From Dyella jiangningensis (GTDB lineage: Bacteria > Pseudomonadota > Gammaproteobacteria > Xanthomonadales > Rhodanobacteraceae): 64,000 nucleotides of DNA. The notes under the pieces were generated by a model. It ran no database searches. It was not told the origin of the DNA and saw nothing but the letters and a program-made list of their open reading frames with translations. Of this stretch, positions 7,814-16,919 are shown piece after piece (position 1 is the stretch's first letter; every line of letters starts with the position of its first letter). Made by a program: the position numbers and the translations under genes. Where the stretch lies: contig NZ_NFZS01000001.1 of NCBI RefSeq assembly GCF_003264855.1, positions 2,232,001-2,296,000 on the forward strand, written 5' to 3'.

Positions 7814-9466
7814 ATGAGCGGGCGCCTGAGCCCGCTGGCCGGCAAGCGGGCCCCGGACACATTGCTGGTGGACGTCGAGCGCCTGCGCGATGCGTATGCC
7901 GATCTTCGCCCCGACCCCGCGGTGCCGTCGCAGCGCGTCGCGTTCGGTACGTCGGGCCATCGCGGCACCTCGTTCGACCGCAGCTTCAACGAATGGCACG
8001 TGTTGGCAATCACCCAGGCGATCTGCGAGTACCGCAAGGAAAAAGGCATCGACGGTCCGTTGTATATCGGCATCGATACGCATGCGCTGTCGCAGCCCGC
8101 GTTCGAGAGTGCGCTCGAAGTGCTCGCGGCCAACGGCGTGCAGACCATGATCGCCGCAGGCGGCGAATACACGCCGACGCCGGCGATCTCGCACGCCATC
8201 CTCACCTACAACCGCGGCCGCACGCATGGGCTGGCCGACGGCATCGTGGTCACGCCTTCGCACAACCCGCCTGACGGTGGCGGCTTCAAGTACAACCCGC
8301 CCAATGGCGGCCCGGCGGATACGGACGTCACCGGCTGGATGCAGAAGCGGGCGAACGCCCTGATCGAAGGCGGCCTGCGCGAAGTGCGCCGCATGCCGTT
8401 CAACCAGGCGATGCATGCATCGACCACGCACCAGCACGACTTCATCGCCGCGTACGTCGCCGACCTCGGCAACGTGATCGACTTCGATGCGATCCGCGGC
8501 AGCGGCGTGCACCTGGGTGTCGATCCGCTCGGCGGTTCGGGCGTGCACTATTGGGGTCCGATTGCCGAACGTTACGGCATCGACCTCACCGTGGTCAGTG
8601 ACGCGGTCGACCTGACGTTCCGCTTCATGAGCGTGGACTGGGACGGCAAGATCCGCATGGATCCTTCGTCCTCGTACGCCATGCAACGCCTGATCGAGCT
8701 GAAGGACAGTTACGACGTGGCGTTCGCCTGCGACACCGACCACGATCGCCACGGCATCGTCACGCGCAGCAGCGGCCTGCTGCTGCCCAATCACTATCTG
8801 TCCGTGCTGATCGACTACCTGTTCCGCCACCGACCGGAATGGCGTGGCGATGCGGCCGTGGGCAAGACCCTGGTGAGCACGGCGCTGATCGATCGCGTGG
8901 CCAAGCGTCTTGGCCGTCGTCTCTACGAGGTGCCGGTTGGCTTCAAGTGGTTCGTCGACGGCTTGTTCGATGGCTCGCTCGGCTTTGGCGGCGAAGAAAG
9001 CGCCGGTGCGTCCTTCCTGCGCCGCGATGGTTCGGTATGGAGCACCGACAAGGACGGCATTGCTGCTGCGCTGATGTCCGCCGAAATCGCGGCGCGCACA
9101 GACCGCGATCCGGGCGAGCTCTACACGCAGATGACCGCGGAGCTGGGGCGGCCACTGTCGCAGCGCGTGGATGCGCCGGCCAATGTCGAGCAGAAGGCGC
9201 GGCTGTCCAGGCTTTCTCCGGATCAGGTAAAGAGCACGAGCCTGGCGGGCGAGAAGATCGAGAGCGTGCTCGATCGCGCACCAGCCAACGGCGCTTCGAT
9301 CGGTGGCATCAAGGTGACCTCGGCCAACGGCTGGTTCGCCGCGCGCCCTTCGGGCACCGAAGACATCTACAAGATCTACGCCGAGAGCTTCAAGGACGAG
9401 GCGCACCTGGAGCAGCTGCTGCAGGAAGCGCAGGCCATGGTGGATGGCGCATTGAACGCCGCCTGA
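7814..9466 (+). CDS. pgm: Phosphoglucomutase, alpha-D-glucose phosphate-specific
   Basis: 550 residues, close to E. coli Pgm (546). It interconverts glucose 1-phosphate and glucose 6-phosphate in the cytoplasm, linking glycolysis to UDP-glucose and polysaccharide synthesis. All four active-site loops are present in order: the phosphoserine loop TPSHNPP (Ser149), the Mg loop DTDHDRHG, the sugar-binding loop GEESAGA and the phosphate-binding loop RPSGTED near the C-terminus. The opening [17 protein letters not shown] is typical of Pgm rather than PMM or GlmM. The frame is open further upstream, but homology starts at [14 protein letters not shown]. It ends before a strong hairpin shared with the convergent reductase gene. 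Confidence 0.96.
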   Translation: MSGRLSPLAGKRAPDTLLVDVERLRDAYADLRPDPAVPSQRVAFGTSGHRGTSFDRSFNEWHVLAITQAICEYRKEKGIDGPLYIGIDTHALSQPAFESALEVLAANGVQTMIAAGGEYTPTPAISHAILTYNRGRTHGLADGIVVTPSHNPPDGGGFKYNPPNGGPADTDVTGWMQKRANALIEGGLREVRRMPFNQAMHASTTHQHDFIAAYVADLGNVIDFDAIRGSGVHLGVDPLGGSGVHYWGPIAERYGIDLTVVSDAVDLTFRFMSVDWDGKIRMDPSSSYAMQRLIELKDSYDVAFACDTDHDRHGIVTRSSGLLLPNHYLSVLIDYLFRHRPEWRGDAAVGKTLVSTALIDRVAKRLGRRLYEVPVGFKWFVDGLFDGSLGFGGEESAGASFLRRDGSVWSTDKDGIAAALMSAEIAARTDRDPGELYTQMTAELGRPLSQRVDAPANVEQKARLSRLSPDQVKSTSLAGEKIESVLDRAPANGASIGGIKVTSANGWFAARPSGTEDIYKIYAESFKDEAHLEQLLQEAQAMVDGALNAA

Positions 9467-9501
9467 TACGGTCGGCGTTTTCCCGTTTGCTGCATGCAGT
9501 T

Positions 9502-9535
9502 CCGCTCGCCTTGTTCCCACGGGAATGGCGAGCGG
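9502..9535. terminator. Hairpin between convergent genes (likely bidirectional terminator)
   Basis: CCGCTCGCC (9502-9510) pairs perfectly with GGCGAGCGG (9527-9535). Inside the loop TTCCC (9514-9518) pairs with GGGAA (9521-9525), giving a stem of up to 14 pairs with a small bulge. It sits in the 84-base gap between the ends of pgm and the aldo/keto reductase gene. Only a short T run (attt) follows on the plus strand. Confidence 0.7.
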
Positions 9536-9550
9536 ATTTCCACGGCAGCT

Positions 9551-10576
<1,026 letters not shown>

Positions 10577-10774
10577 GGGATGACCTCTTGGGAGTGGAGT
10601 CTTGTCGATGGGGACAGGCAGGGACAATCCAAGGACGCGTGGGCGCAGATGAATTTTTCTTCATCTCGTTGCCACGCGTCGGTTCGTGCCAGGCCGTCAT
10701 GCTTTGGAAATAGGCTGCAGGTGCGAGCCGCCCGCCGATTATCGCCAGCGCGCGTCATGTCGGTGTGGATGGCG

Positions 10775-11479
10775 TCAGGCCATCGCCATGTCGGCAATGG
10801 CCTCGGCATGGATGGTGGTGGTGTCGAACAGGGGAAGCGGCGAATCCTCATCGCTCACCAGCAGCATGATCTCGGTGCAGCCCAGGATAATCGCCTCCGC
10901 ACCGCGCTGGGTGAGATCCTGCATGGCGGCACGGAAGACCTGGCGCGATGCGGGTTCGACGCGACCCAGTACGAGTTCCTGGTAGATGATGCGATGGATG
11001 GCGCGGCGGTCTTCGTCGCCGGGCACCAGCACCTCCAGATCGTGCACCTGCTGCAGTCGCCCCTTGTAGAACGCCTGTTCCATGGTGAATGCGGTGCCGA
11101 GCAGGCCGACGCGCCGGTGGCCGGCGGCCTTGATGCGCTGCGCGGTGGGGTCGACGATGTGCAGCAGAGGCAGATCGATGGCCGACTGGATCTCGTCGGC
11201 CATCCGGTGCATCGTGTTGGTGCAGATCGCCATGAAATCGGCCCCGCCGCGTTCGAGCCGGCGGGCAGCCTCGATCATGCGCTCGGTGGCGGCCGCCCAG
11301 TCGCCGGCGTGCTGCAAGGCTTCGATCTGCGCGAAATCGAACGACCACATCAGGCAACGCGCGGAGTGCAGGCCGCCCAGCCGCGCGCGAACCCGTTCGT
11401 TGATGATGCGGTAGTACTCGGCGGAACTTTCCCAGCTCATGCCTCCCAGTAGGCCGATCACTTTCATCGGAATGTCCAT
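10775..11479 (-). CDS. Aspartate/glutamate racemase family protein (YgeA-like)
   Basis: 234 residues, the size of E. coli YgeA (230). The family start MKVIGLLGGMSWESSAEYY is plain. Both catalytic cysteines are present: AICTNTMH (about residue 87) and ILGCTEIML (about residue 199), so a two-base, PLP-free racemisation of an amino acid is expected. YgeA itself is a broad amino-acid racemase; the D-amino acid made here is unknown. Starts at 11515, 11509 and 11467 are also in frame; 11479 (MDIPMK) is a compromise because none has a strong Shine-Dalgarno site. It is divergent from the alpha/beta hydrolase gene. Confidence 0.9.
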   Translation of the reverse strand: MDIPMKVIGLLGGMSWESSAEYYRIINERVRARLGGLHSARCLMWSFDFAQIEALQHAGDWAAATERMIEAARRLERGGADFMAICTNTMHRMADEIQSAIDLPLLHIVDPTAQRIKAAGHRRVGLLGTAFTMEQAFYKGRLQQVHDLEVLVPGDEDRRAIHRIIYQELVLGRVEPASRQVFRAAMQDLTQRGAEAIILGCTEIMLLVSDEDSPLPLFDTTTIHAEAIADMAMA

Positions 11480-11641
11480 TCGCGTCTCTCGTGTCGGCGT
11501 CTTTCGCATAGGCATACCAGCATATCCAGCATTTATGGCTTCCGTCGTATTGAGAGGGAGCACCGACCGGCGTTGAATCGTCCACTGTTGTCGCGCCTGC
11601 GAATGCCGCGCGCGACCAGCCTGGCCACCGGGAGGTGGATC

Positions 11642-13210
11642 ATGACGGATGGAACGAAGGTCAAGGCGCGCTATCCCATCATCTACGTTCGTGGCTATGC
11701 CATGACCGGCAGCGAAAAGGACGAGACGGCTGCCGATCCTTTCTGCGGTTTCAACGTCGGGTCCACCGTCTACCGTGCGGTGTCGGACCGCAACAAGCCC
11801 GCCCAGCGCTTCGTGTTCGAATCCCCCGTCGTGCGGCTGATGAAGGATTTCGGATACAGCAACATCTACGACAACGGGCTGGACCTTCCCGACCCGGGCT
11901 TCCAGGGATTGCTGTCGCCGCAGTCCATCATCATCTATCGCTACTACGACGATACGGCGCCCTTGATGGGCGGGCAGCAGGATGCGTCGATCGAGCGTTT
12001 TGCCAAGGGCCTGTCCGACCTGATCCTGCAGGTCCGCGACCACGTGTGCGGCAACGCCACGAACTGCATGTCGCCCGATGGTTTTCGCTGCTACCTGGTG
12101 GCCCATTCGATGGGCGGCCTGATCTGCCGTGCCTTCCTGCAGAACCCGGCGCTTGGCGATCCCGTCGCGCGGGCTGCGGTGGACAAGTTCTTTACCTACG
12201 CCACGCCGCACAACGGCATCGACATGGCGGGCGTCAATGTGCCGAAGTGGCTGAGCCTTTTCGACATGAGCAACTTCAACCGCGACTATCTCGCGGGCCT
12301 GTTCGGCTACGACGCCAACCTGTGCAGCAAGGGCAGGTCGGATTACCTGCGTGCCGGCAAGGATCTCGACATCCGTCGCTGCTTCTGCATGATCGGCTCC
12401 AATCGCAGCGATTACGAAGTGGCGCAGGGTCTTTCGCGCACCTTTTCCGGCCACGGCAGCGACGGGCTCGTGCGCATCGAGAATGCCGCGTTGTGCAGCA
12501 TCGACAGCACCGGCAACGAGGTGCCGGTCGCCACGGCCTATGCGTATCGCTCCCATTCGGGCTACTTCGGCATCGTCAACAGCGAAGAGGCCTACCAGAA
12601 CCTCACGCGTTTCCTGTTCGGCGATGTCCGCATCGATATTTCCGTCGACGTGGGCAGCGTCACGCTTCCGCCGGCGATCAAGGACAGGAAGGTCGATGCG
12701 CTCTACCAGTTCGAAGTACTGGCGTCGCCGCGCGGCAAGCCCTGGTTCCTGACGCGCCGGACCTCGGAAGAGGACTCCGTGGCTTGCCGCAGCCATGACG
12801 AACTGACCGATCCGGCGACCAGTGCACGGCGAAGGGTCTATCTCTCGAGCGTGTTCCTGGCGGACATATCACGCGTCAATCCGCAGGACCCGTCGCTTTC
12901 CTACAGCCTGACGCTTGGCGTGCGGGTGCCCGACTACAAGGTCGACCAGATCCTGTGGTTCGACCAGCACTACGAAGGCGCCTACCTGTTCCGCGACACC
13001 TTGATCGTGGAAATCCTGCCGCCCGCTGGCGGCGACGGCTGGAAAGTGCGCTACCGCTGGCAGAGCGAGGCGGCCGCGCCGACGCTCAATGGTTACCACC
13101 CCATTCCATTCTCGGGCGACAGCGCGAAGTTGACCGTGGCTTTCGCCAGCGCCAGTGCGCCGGGCATCAGCGGGACCCTGGTCTTCGACATCAGCGCCTG
13201 GAATGCCTGA
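11642..13210 (+). CDS. Alpha/beta hydrolase, lipase/PGAP1-like, without signal peptide
   Basis: 522 residues, started at the ATG after ggaggtggatc. The N-terminus reads YPIIYVRGYAMTGSE, a lipase-like opening (oxyanion region). The nucleophile elbow is VAHSMGGLICRAFL (Ser156), a variant of GxSxG with Ala first; TPHNGIDMAG follows as in esterases acting on lipids. Residues about 1-345 form the hydrolase, and about 345-522 look like a beta-rich accessory domain (VDVGSVTLPP, WFDQHYEGAYLFRDTLIVE). No signal peptide or membrane segment is visible. It is followed after 60 bases by the GH46-like gene on the same strand, so the two may be co-expressed. Probable phospholipase or esterase; substrate unknown. 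Confidence 0.75.
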   Translation: MTDGTKVKARYPIIYVRGYAMTGSEKDETAADPFCGFNVGSTVYRAVSDRNKPAQRFVFESPVVRLMKDFGYSNIYDNGLDLPDPGFQGLLSPQSIIIYRYYDDTAPLMGGQQDASIERFAKGLSDLILQVRDHVCGNATNCMSPDGFRCYLVAHSMGGLICRAFLQNPALGDPVARAAVDKFFTYATPHNGIDMAGVNVPKWLSLFDMSNFNRDYLAGLFGYDANLCSKGRSDYLRAGKDLDIRRCFCMIGSNRSDYEVAQGLSRTFSGHGSDGLVRIENAALCSIDSTGNEVPVATAYAYRSHSGYFGIVNSEEAYQNLTRFLFGDVRIDISVDVGSVTLPPAIKDRKVDALYQFEVLASPRGKPWFLTRRTSEEDSVACRSHDELTDPATSARRRVYLSSVFLADISRVNPQDPSLSYSLTLGVRVPDYKVDQILWFDQHYEGAYLFRDTLIVEILPPAGGDGWKVRYRWQSEAAAPTLNGYHPIPFSGDSAKLTVAFASASAPGISGTLVFDISAWNA

Positions 13211-13270
13211 GTAGCCGCATCGTCCATCCAGCCGGATGGCTTTTCAGGGCGGAACCTGACGGAGGGAAAC

Positions 13271-14203
13271 ATGATCACTGCCACCCAGAAATGCGCCGCC
13301 GAAGCCATCGTCAACCTCTTCGAAACCGGCTCGGTGCGCGGCGACTACAGCAACGTCACTCTTGCTGCGGGGGACACCGGGCATTTGACGTTCGGACGTT
13401 CGCAGACCACGTTGAGTTCGGGCAACCTCGCCACGCTGGTGCAGCGCTATTGCGCCAATGCGGCGGCCCGCTTCTCGGCGGCGTTGAACCCCTATATCCA
13501 GCCGTTGGTGAATTGCGACCTTGGCCTGGACGACGACAAGTACCTGCACAACCTGCTGCGGGCGACGGCGGACGATCCGGTCATGCGCGATACGCAGGAC
13601 CAGTTCTTCGATGATGTGTACTGGGCGCCGGCACAACGTGCCGCCACCAAGCTGGGCATCACCTTGCCGCTAGGCATGGCCGTGGTCTACGACAGCACGG
13701 TGCACGGCTCCTGGCCCAGGCTTCGCGACAGCACGACGCAGCAGGCTGGCGATATCCAGGCGCTGGGAGAGAAGGCCTGGATTTCCGCCTACGTCGACAC
13801 GCGCCGCGCCTGGCTGGCCAACAACGCCAATGCGTCGCTTCGACCCACGGTCTACCGCATGGATGCGTTGAAGCGGCTGATCGAGCTGGGCCAGTGGGGG
13901 CTGGAGCTTCCCCTGGTCGTGCGTGGCTCCGAGATATCCGTGGCCACGATGAATGCCACGCCGACCGGTTGCTTCGACGGGCCCGTGTCGGGAAGCCGCT
14001 CGCTCAGCCTCGCCACGCCCTTGGTGCGGGGCATGGACGTGCGGCTGGTCCAGCTCAATCTGTCGCGCGACCAGCCCGACATCAAGGCGGATGGCATCTT
14101 CGGGCGGGGTACGGCGGATGGCATCAAGGCGTACCAGGCCAGGAACCAGTTGCCCGCGACGGGGGTCGCCGACACGACCCTGATCGCGAAGCTGGTGACC
14201 TGA
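13271..14203 (+). CDS. GH46 chitosanase-like protein with C-terminal peptidoglycan-binding domain
   Basis: 310 residues with ggaggg just before the ATG. Residues 1-235 match GH46 chitosanases: AIVNLFETGS supplies the general acid Glu18, and GDTGHLTFGRSQTT the second acidic residue (Asp near 35), as in Streptomyces N174 chitosanase; VYDSTVHGSW is another family segment. Residues about 250-308 are a PG_binding_1 repeat (VRLVQLNLSRD, ADGIFGRGTADGIKAYQ). GH46 enzymes are normally secreted, yet no signal peptide is seen here. The fold is related to lysozyme, and with the cell-wall-binding domain the substrate could be chitosan or deacetylated peptidoglycan. Confidence 0.8.
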   Translation: MITATQKCAAEAIVNLFETGSVRGDYSNVTLAAGDTGHLTFGRSQTTLSSGNLATLVQRYCANAAARFSAALNPYIQPLVNCDLGLDDDKYLHNLLRATADDPVMRDTQDQFFDDVYWAPAQRAATKLGITLPLGMAVVYDSTVHGSWPRLRDSTTQQAGDIQALGEKAWISAYVDTRRAWLANNANASLRPTVYRMDALKRLIELGQWGLELPLVVRGSEISVATMNATPTGCFDGPVSGSRSLSLATPLVRGMDVRLVQLNLSRDQPDIKADGIFGRGTADGIKAYQARNQLPATGVADTTLIAKLVT

Positions 14204-14260
14204 TCCCGGCGATCGGGGCAGGGCACCGTATCTCAAGCGGTGAGAGCGGCGCCGTGCTAT

Positions 14261-14285
14261 CTTGATTACCGGCCCAGTAATCAAG
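14261..14285. promoter_or_regulatory. Perfect dyad operator upstream of the umuD-like/imuA/imuB/dnaE2 operon
   Basis: CTTGATTAC (14261-14269) and GTAATCAAG (14277-14285) are perfect reverse complements separated by 7 bases. The dyad ends 8 bases before the ATG of the first gene and overlaps a TATCTT-like -10, so a bound repressor would block both transcription and ribosome access. It does not match the usual LexA boxes (CTGT-N8-ACAG, or the TTAG-N6-TACTA form of Xanthomonads). It is most simply the operator of the operon's own regulator or of a divergent LexA. Confidence 0.7.
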
Positions 14286-14293
14286 ACAACCCT

Positions 14294-14863
14294 ATGCCTC
14301 CTGCCGAACATGGTGGACGCCGCCCCGGCGCCGGTCGCCCGGCCGGTGAGCCCAGTCAGCGCATCCGTGTGCCTGAAAGCCAGGTGCCGGCGGTGCTGGC
14401 CTATCTGGATGCCTATCGCGAACCGGCCTCCCTGGATGCGCCGCGACCGGTATCGCTGATGCCCTCGACGGTGGCGCTGACCGCCTTCCTCAGCCGCGTG
14501 CCCGCCGGCGTGCCCTCGCTGGCGGAAGACGACGTCGACGAGGTCGTCGACCTCAACGAACACCTGGTGCTGCCGGGGCATGAACCCAGCACCTTCATCA
14601 TCCGCGTGTCGGGCTGGTCGATGATCGGCGCGGGCATCTTCGATGGCGACGAAGTGCTGGTGGATCGCGCCCTGGCGCCGCGCCAGGGCGACATCGTGGT
14701 GGCTGCGGTCAACAACGAACTGACCATCAAGCGGCTGGGCAAGGTGGATGGTCATGTCGCGCTATTGCCCGAGAACGCGCACTTCAAGCCCATCGTGTTC
14801 CGCGAAGGAGAGACGCTGAGCATCTGGGGCGTGGTCACGCGCTGCCTGCGCACGCTGCGTTGA
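14294..14863 (+). CDS. UmuD/LexA-like self-cleaving protein (S24 peptidase) with extended N-terminus
   Basis: 189 residues. Residues 75-189 are a LexA/UmuD-type S24 domain: the nucleophile Ser109 in VSGWSMIGAG and the general base Lys146 in NELTIKRLG. The self-cleavage site is Ala71-Gly72 in RVPAGVPSLAEDD, matching the CG/AG sites of UmuD and LexA. Residues 1-70 are much longer than the 24-residue arm of E. coli UmuD: GGRRPGAGRP and then QRIRVPESQVPAVLAYLDAY, which resembles a ribbon-helix-helix DNA-binding segment. It heads the imuA-imuB-dnaE2 operon, 7 bases before imuA, and sits next to a perfect dyad. It may be a repressor, a polymerase accessory factor, or both. Confidence 0.85.
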   Translation: MPPAEHGGRRPGAGRPAGEPSQRIRVPESQVPAVLAYLDAYREPASLDAPRPVSLMPSTVALTAFLSRVPAGVPSLAEDDVDEVVDLNEHLVLPGHEPSTFIIRVSGWSMIGAGIFDGDEVLVDRALAPRQGDIVVAAVNNELTIKRLGKVDGHVALLPENAHFKPIVFREGETLSIWGVVTRCLRTLR

Positions 14864-14870
14864 GGCGGCC

Positions 14871-15494
14871 ATGGGCCAGGTCGTCGCGCTCGATTCGCTG
14901 TTCCACAGTCGCCAGGTCTGGCATGGCCGTGCGGCGCCCTTGCCGGGCAGCAGCGAACCGACCGGCTGGCCGATGCTGGATGCAGCCCTGCCTACCGGCG
15001 GCTGGCCCGAGCATGCGATGACCGAAATCCTCTTGCCCGCCGATGGCGTCGGCGAGCTGCAACTGGTGCTGCCCACGCTGGCGCGCATGACGCAGGCACA
15101 GCGACACGTGATGGTGATCGCGCCGCCTTATGTGCCCTGTGTCGCCGGATGGGAGGCGCGCGGCGTGGTGATGGCGCAGGTGGATATCGTGCAGGCGGCC
15201 GATCGCGACGTGCTGTGGGCTGCCGAGCAATGCCTGCGTTCGGGCAGTTGCGCCGCCGTGCTGGCGTGGCCGATGCACGCGGATGATCGCGCGCTGCGCC
15301 GCCTGCAGGTGGCGGCCGACACGGGCAAGGCGCTGGCCTTCGTGTTTCGCGATCGCCGCCATGTGGCGCACGCGTCACCCGCCGCCCTGCGACTGGAGCT
15401 GGAAAGCGATCCATCGCCGCGCGTGCACGTGCGCAAATGCCGTGGCGGCAATCCGCCTGCGCAGGCGATCGCGCTGGCCGCCGGCTGGTCGTGA
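14871..15494 (+). CDS. imuA: Translesion synthesis protein ImuA
   Basis: 207 residues, starting 7 bases after the umuD-like stop. The opening PTGWPMLDAALPTGGWPEHAMTEIL is the ImuA signature, related to RecA and SulA. It lacks a full Walker A motif, as ImuA proteins do. ImuA works with ImuB and DnaE2 in damage-induced mutagenesis in many bacteria without UmuDC/DinB function; in myxobacteria and Pseudomonas, ImuA interacts with RecA. Its position between the self-cleaving protein and imuB is the standard cassette order. Confidence 0.92.
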   Translation: MGQVVALDSLFHSRQVWHGRAAPLPGSSEPTGWPMLDAALPTGGWPEHAMTEILLPADGVGELQLVLPTLARMTQAQRHVMVIAPPYVPCVAGWEARGVVMAQVDIVQAADRDVLWAAEQCLRSGSCAAVLAWPMHADDRALRRLQVAADTGKALAFVFRDRRHVAHASPAALRLELESDPSPRVHVRKCRGGNPPAQAIALAAGWS

Positions 15495-15506
15495 CGAGGC
15501 CTCGTC

Positions 15507-16919
15507 ATGCTATGGGCCTGCATTTTGCTGCCGCAACTGGCGCTGGACGGCGTCCTCCGCCGTCGTCCGCCATCGGACGAGCCATTGGTGCTGGTAAGCG
15601 GCCCGGCGCAGGGTCGCATCGTGCACGCGGCCAATGCCGCCGCGCGTGCGGTGGGCATCTATCGCGGGCAGCGGCTGACCGCGGCGCAGGCGTTGCTGCC
15701 GTCCTTCGCCATGGTGGAATACAGCACCGGCGACGAATCGCATTGGCATCGATTGCTCGCGGCCTGGGCGTATCGCTATAGCGGCGACGTGGGGTTGCTG
15801 CCGCACGCGGTGGTGCTGGAAGTCAGCCGCAGCCTCAACCTGTTCGGTCCGTGGCCACGTTTCGAATCGCTGCTGCGCGAAGACCTGGTCGGCCTGGGTT
15901 TTCGCCATCGTGTCGCGCTGGCGCCGACGCCGCAGGCCGCCTATGTACTCGCCGGCGTGGAAGACGGCATGGCGGTGATGGATGCGCCGAAGCTGCGCGG
16001 CGCCTTGTCGTTCATCGACGTGGCGCGTGCGCGCCTGCCCGAAGGCGTGGCGCCATCGCTTCAATCCATGGGCATCCGCACGCTGGCACAGCTGCTGGCC
16101 TTGCCGCGTGCCAGCCTGCAGCGCCGCTTCGGCGGCGAACTGGTGGCGCAGATCGATCGCCTGCTCGGCGACGAACCCTCGCCGATGGAAAGCTACCGAC
16201 CGCCCGACACGTTCGACCAGCGTATGGAGTGGACGCACGAGATCGAGCACGTCGAGGCGCTGATGTTCCCGCTGCGCCGACTGACGGGTGATCTCTCTGC
16301 CTATCTCGCCGGGCGCGATGGTGGCGTGCAACGTTTCGAGCTGCTGCTGGAACATCGCGATAGGCCGCCGACGCGCGTGAGCGTAGGCATGCTGGCCGCG
16401 GCGCGCGAAGCCTCGCTGCTGTTCGATTGTGCACGCGGCCGGCTGGAGCGCGTGGAGTTGCCGCAACCCGTAGTGGCGATGCAGTTGCTTGCGCCCGACC
16501 TGCCTCCCTTCGTGCCGGCTGGCCGTGATTTGTTCGATGCACGGCCGGCGAACGCGATGCCGCTGGATCAGTTGCGCGAGCGTCTGCGTTCGCGCCTGGG
16601 CGAGCAGGCCATCCAGCATCTCAGGCGCACGGTGGATCCGCGCCCCGAGCTGGCGCAGACCTCGGCGCCTTATGTCAAGGAAGCGCCGCCACGCAAAGGC
16701 CTGCCGCGCCCCGCCTGGCTGCTGGACCAGCCACGTCCGTGGCGCGGCCCTCCGCCGGAACTGCTGGCAGGGCCGGAGCGTATCGAAACCGGTTGGTGGG
16801 ACGGCGGCGAGATCCGGCGCGATTACTACGTGGCACGCACCGCGCAAGGCCAATACGCCTGGATCTATGGCGCACCGGGCGAGCAAGGCAGGTGGATGCT
16901 GCACGGGTGGTTCGCATGA
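15507..16919 (+). CDS. imuB: Y-family polymerase-like protein ImuB
   Basis: 470 residues of the Y-family polymerase fold that has lost catalysis. The first catalytic Asp of Y-family enzymes (normally in a DxDxFFAxVE motif) corresponds here to [14 protein letters not shown], without the proper acidic set, and the palm motif SxDE is replaced by [12 protein letters not shown]. ImuB acts as a hub that binds the beta clamp and recruits DnaE2 and ImuA. A helix-hairpin-helix-like segment ([18 protein letters not shown]) follows around residue 190. The C-terminus ([20 protein letters not shown]) is typical. Its TGA overlaps the dnaE2 ATG (ATGA), indicating translational coupling. Confidence 0.93.
   Translation: MLWACILLPQLALDGVLRRRPPSDEPLVLVSGPAQGRIVHAANAAARAVGIYRGQRLTAAQALLPSFAMVEYSTGDESHWHRLLAAWAYRYSGDVGLLPHAVVLEVSRSLNLFGPWPRFESLLREDLVGLGFRHRVALAPTPQAAYVLAGVEDGMAVMDAPKLRGALSFIDVARARLPEGVAPSLQSMGIRTLAQLLALPRASLQRRFGGELVAQIDRLLGDEPSPMESYRPPDTFDQRMEWTHEIEHVEALMFPLRRLTGDLSAYLAGRDGGVQRFELLLEHRDRPPTRVSVGMLAAAREASLLFDCARGRLERVELPQPVVAMQLLAPDLPPFVPAGRDLFDARPANAMPLDQLRERLRSRLGEQAIQHLRRTVDPRPELAQTSAPYVKEAPPRKGLPRPAWLLDQPRPWRGPPPELLAGPERIETGWWDGGEIRRDYYVARTAQGQYAWIYGAPGEQGRWMLHGWFA

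Noticed and set aside
9467-9501. Attachment site or inverted repeat after pgm (tgcatgca)
   Set aside because: A short TGCATGCA palindrome is common by chance, and the neighbouring hairpin explains the spacing between convergent genes.
11573-11641. Upstream extension of the alpha/beta hydrolase starting at 11573
   Set aside because: The ATG at 11642 has a strong Shine-Dalgarno site (ggaggtggatc) and the extension has no family-like sequence.
10775-12796. Long minus-strand open frame running from the racemase gene across the hydrolase gene
   Set aside because: Only the part below 11479 matches the racemase family; the rest lies antisense to a gene with clear lipase motifs.
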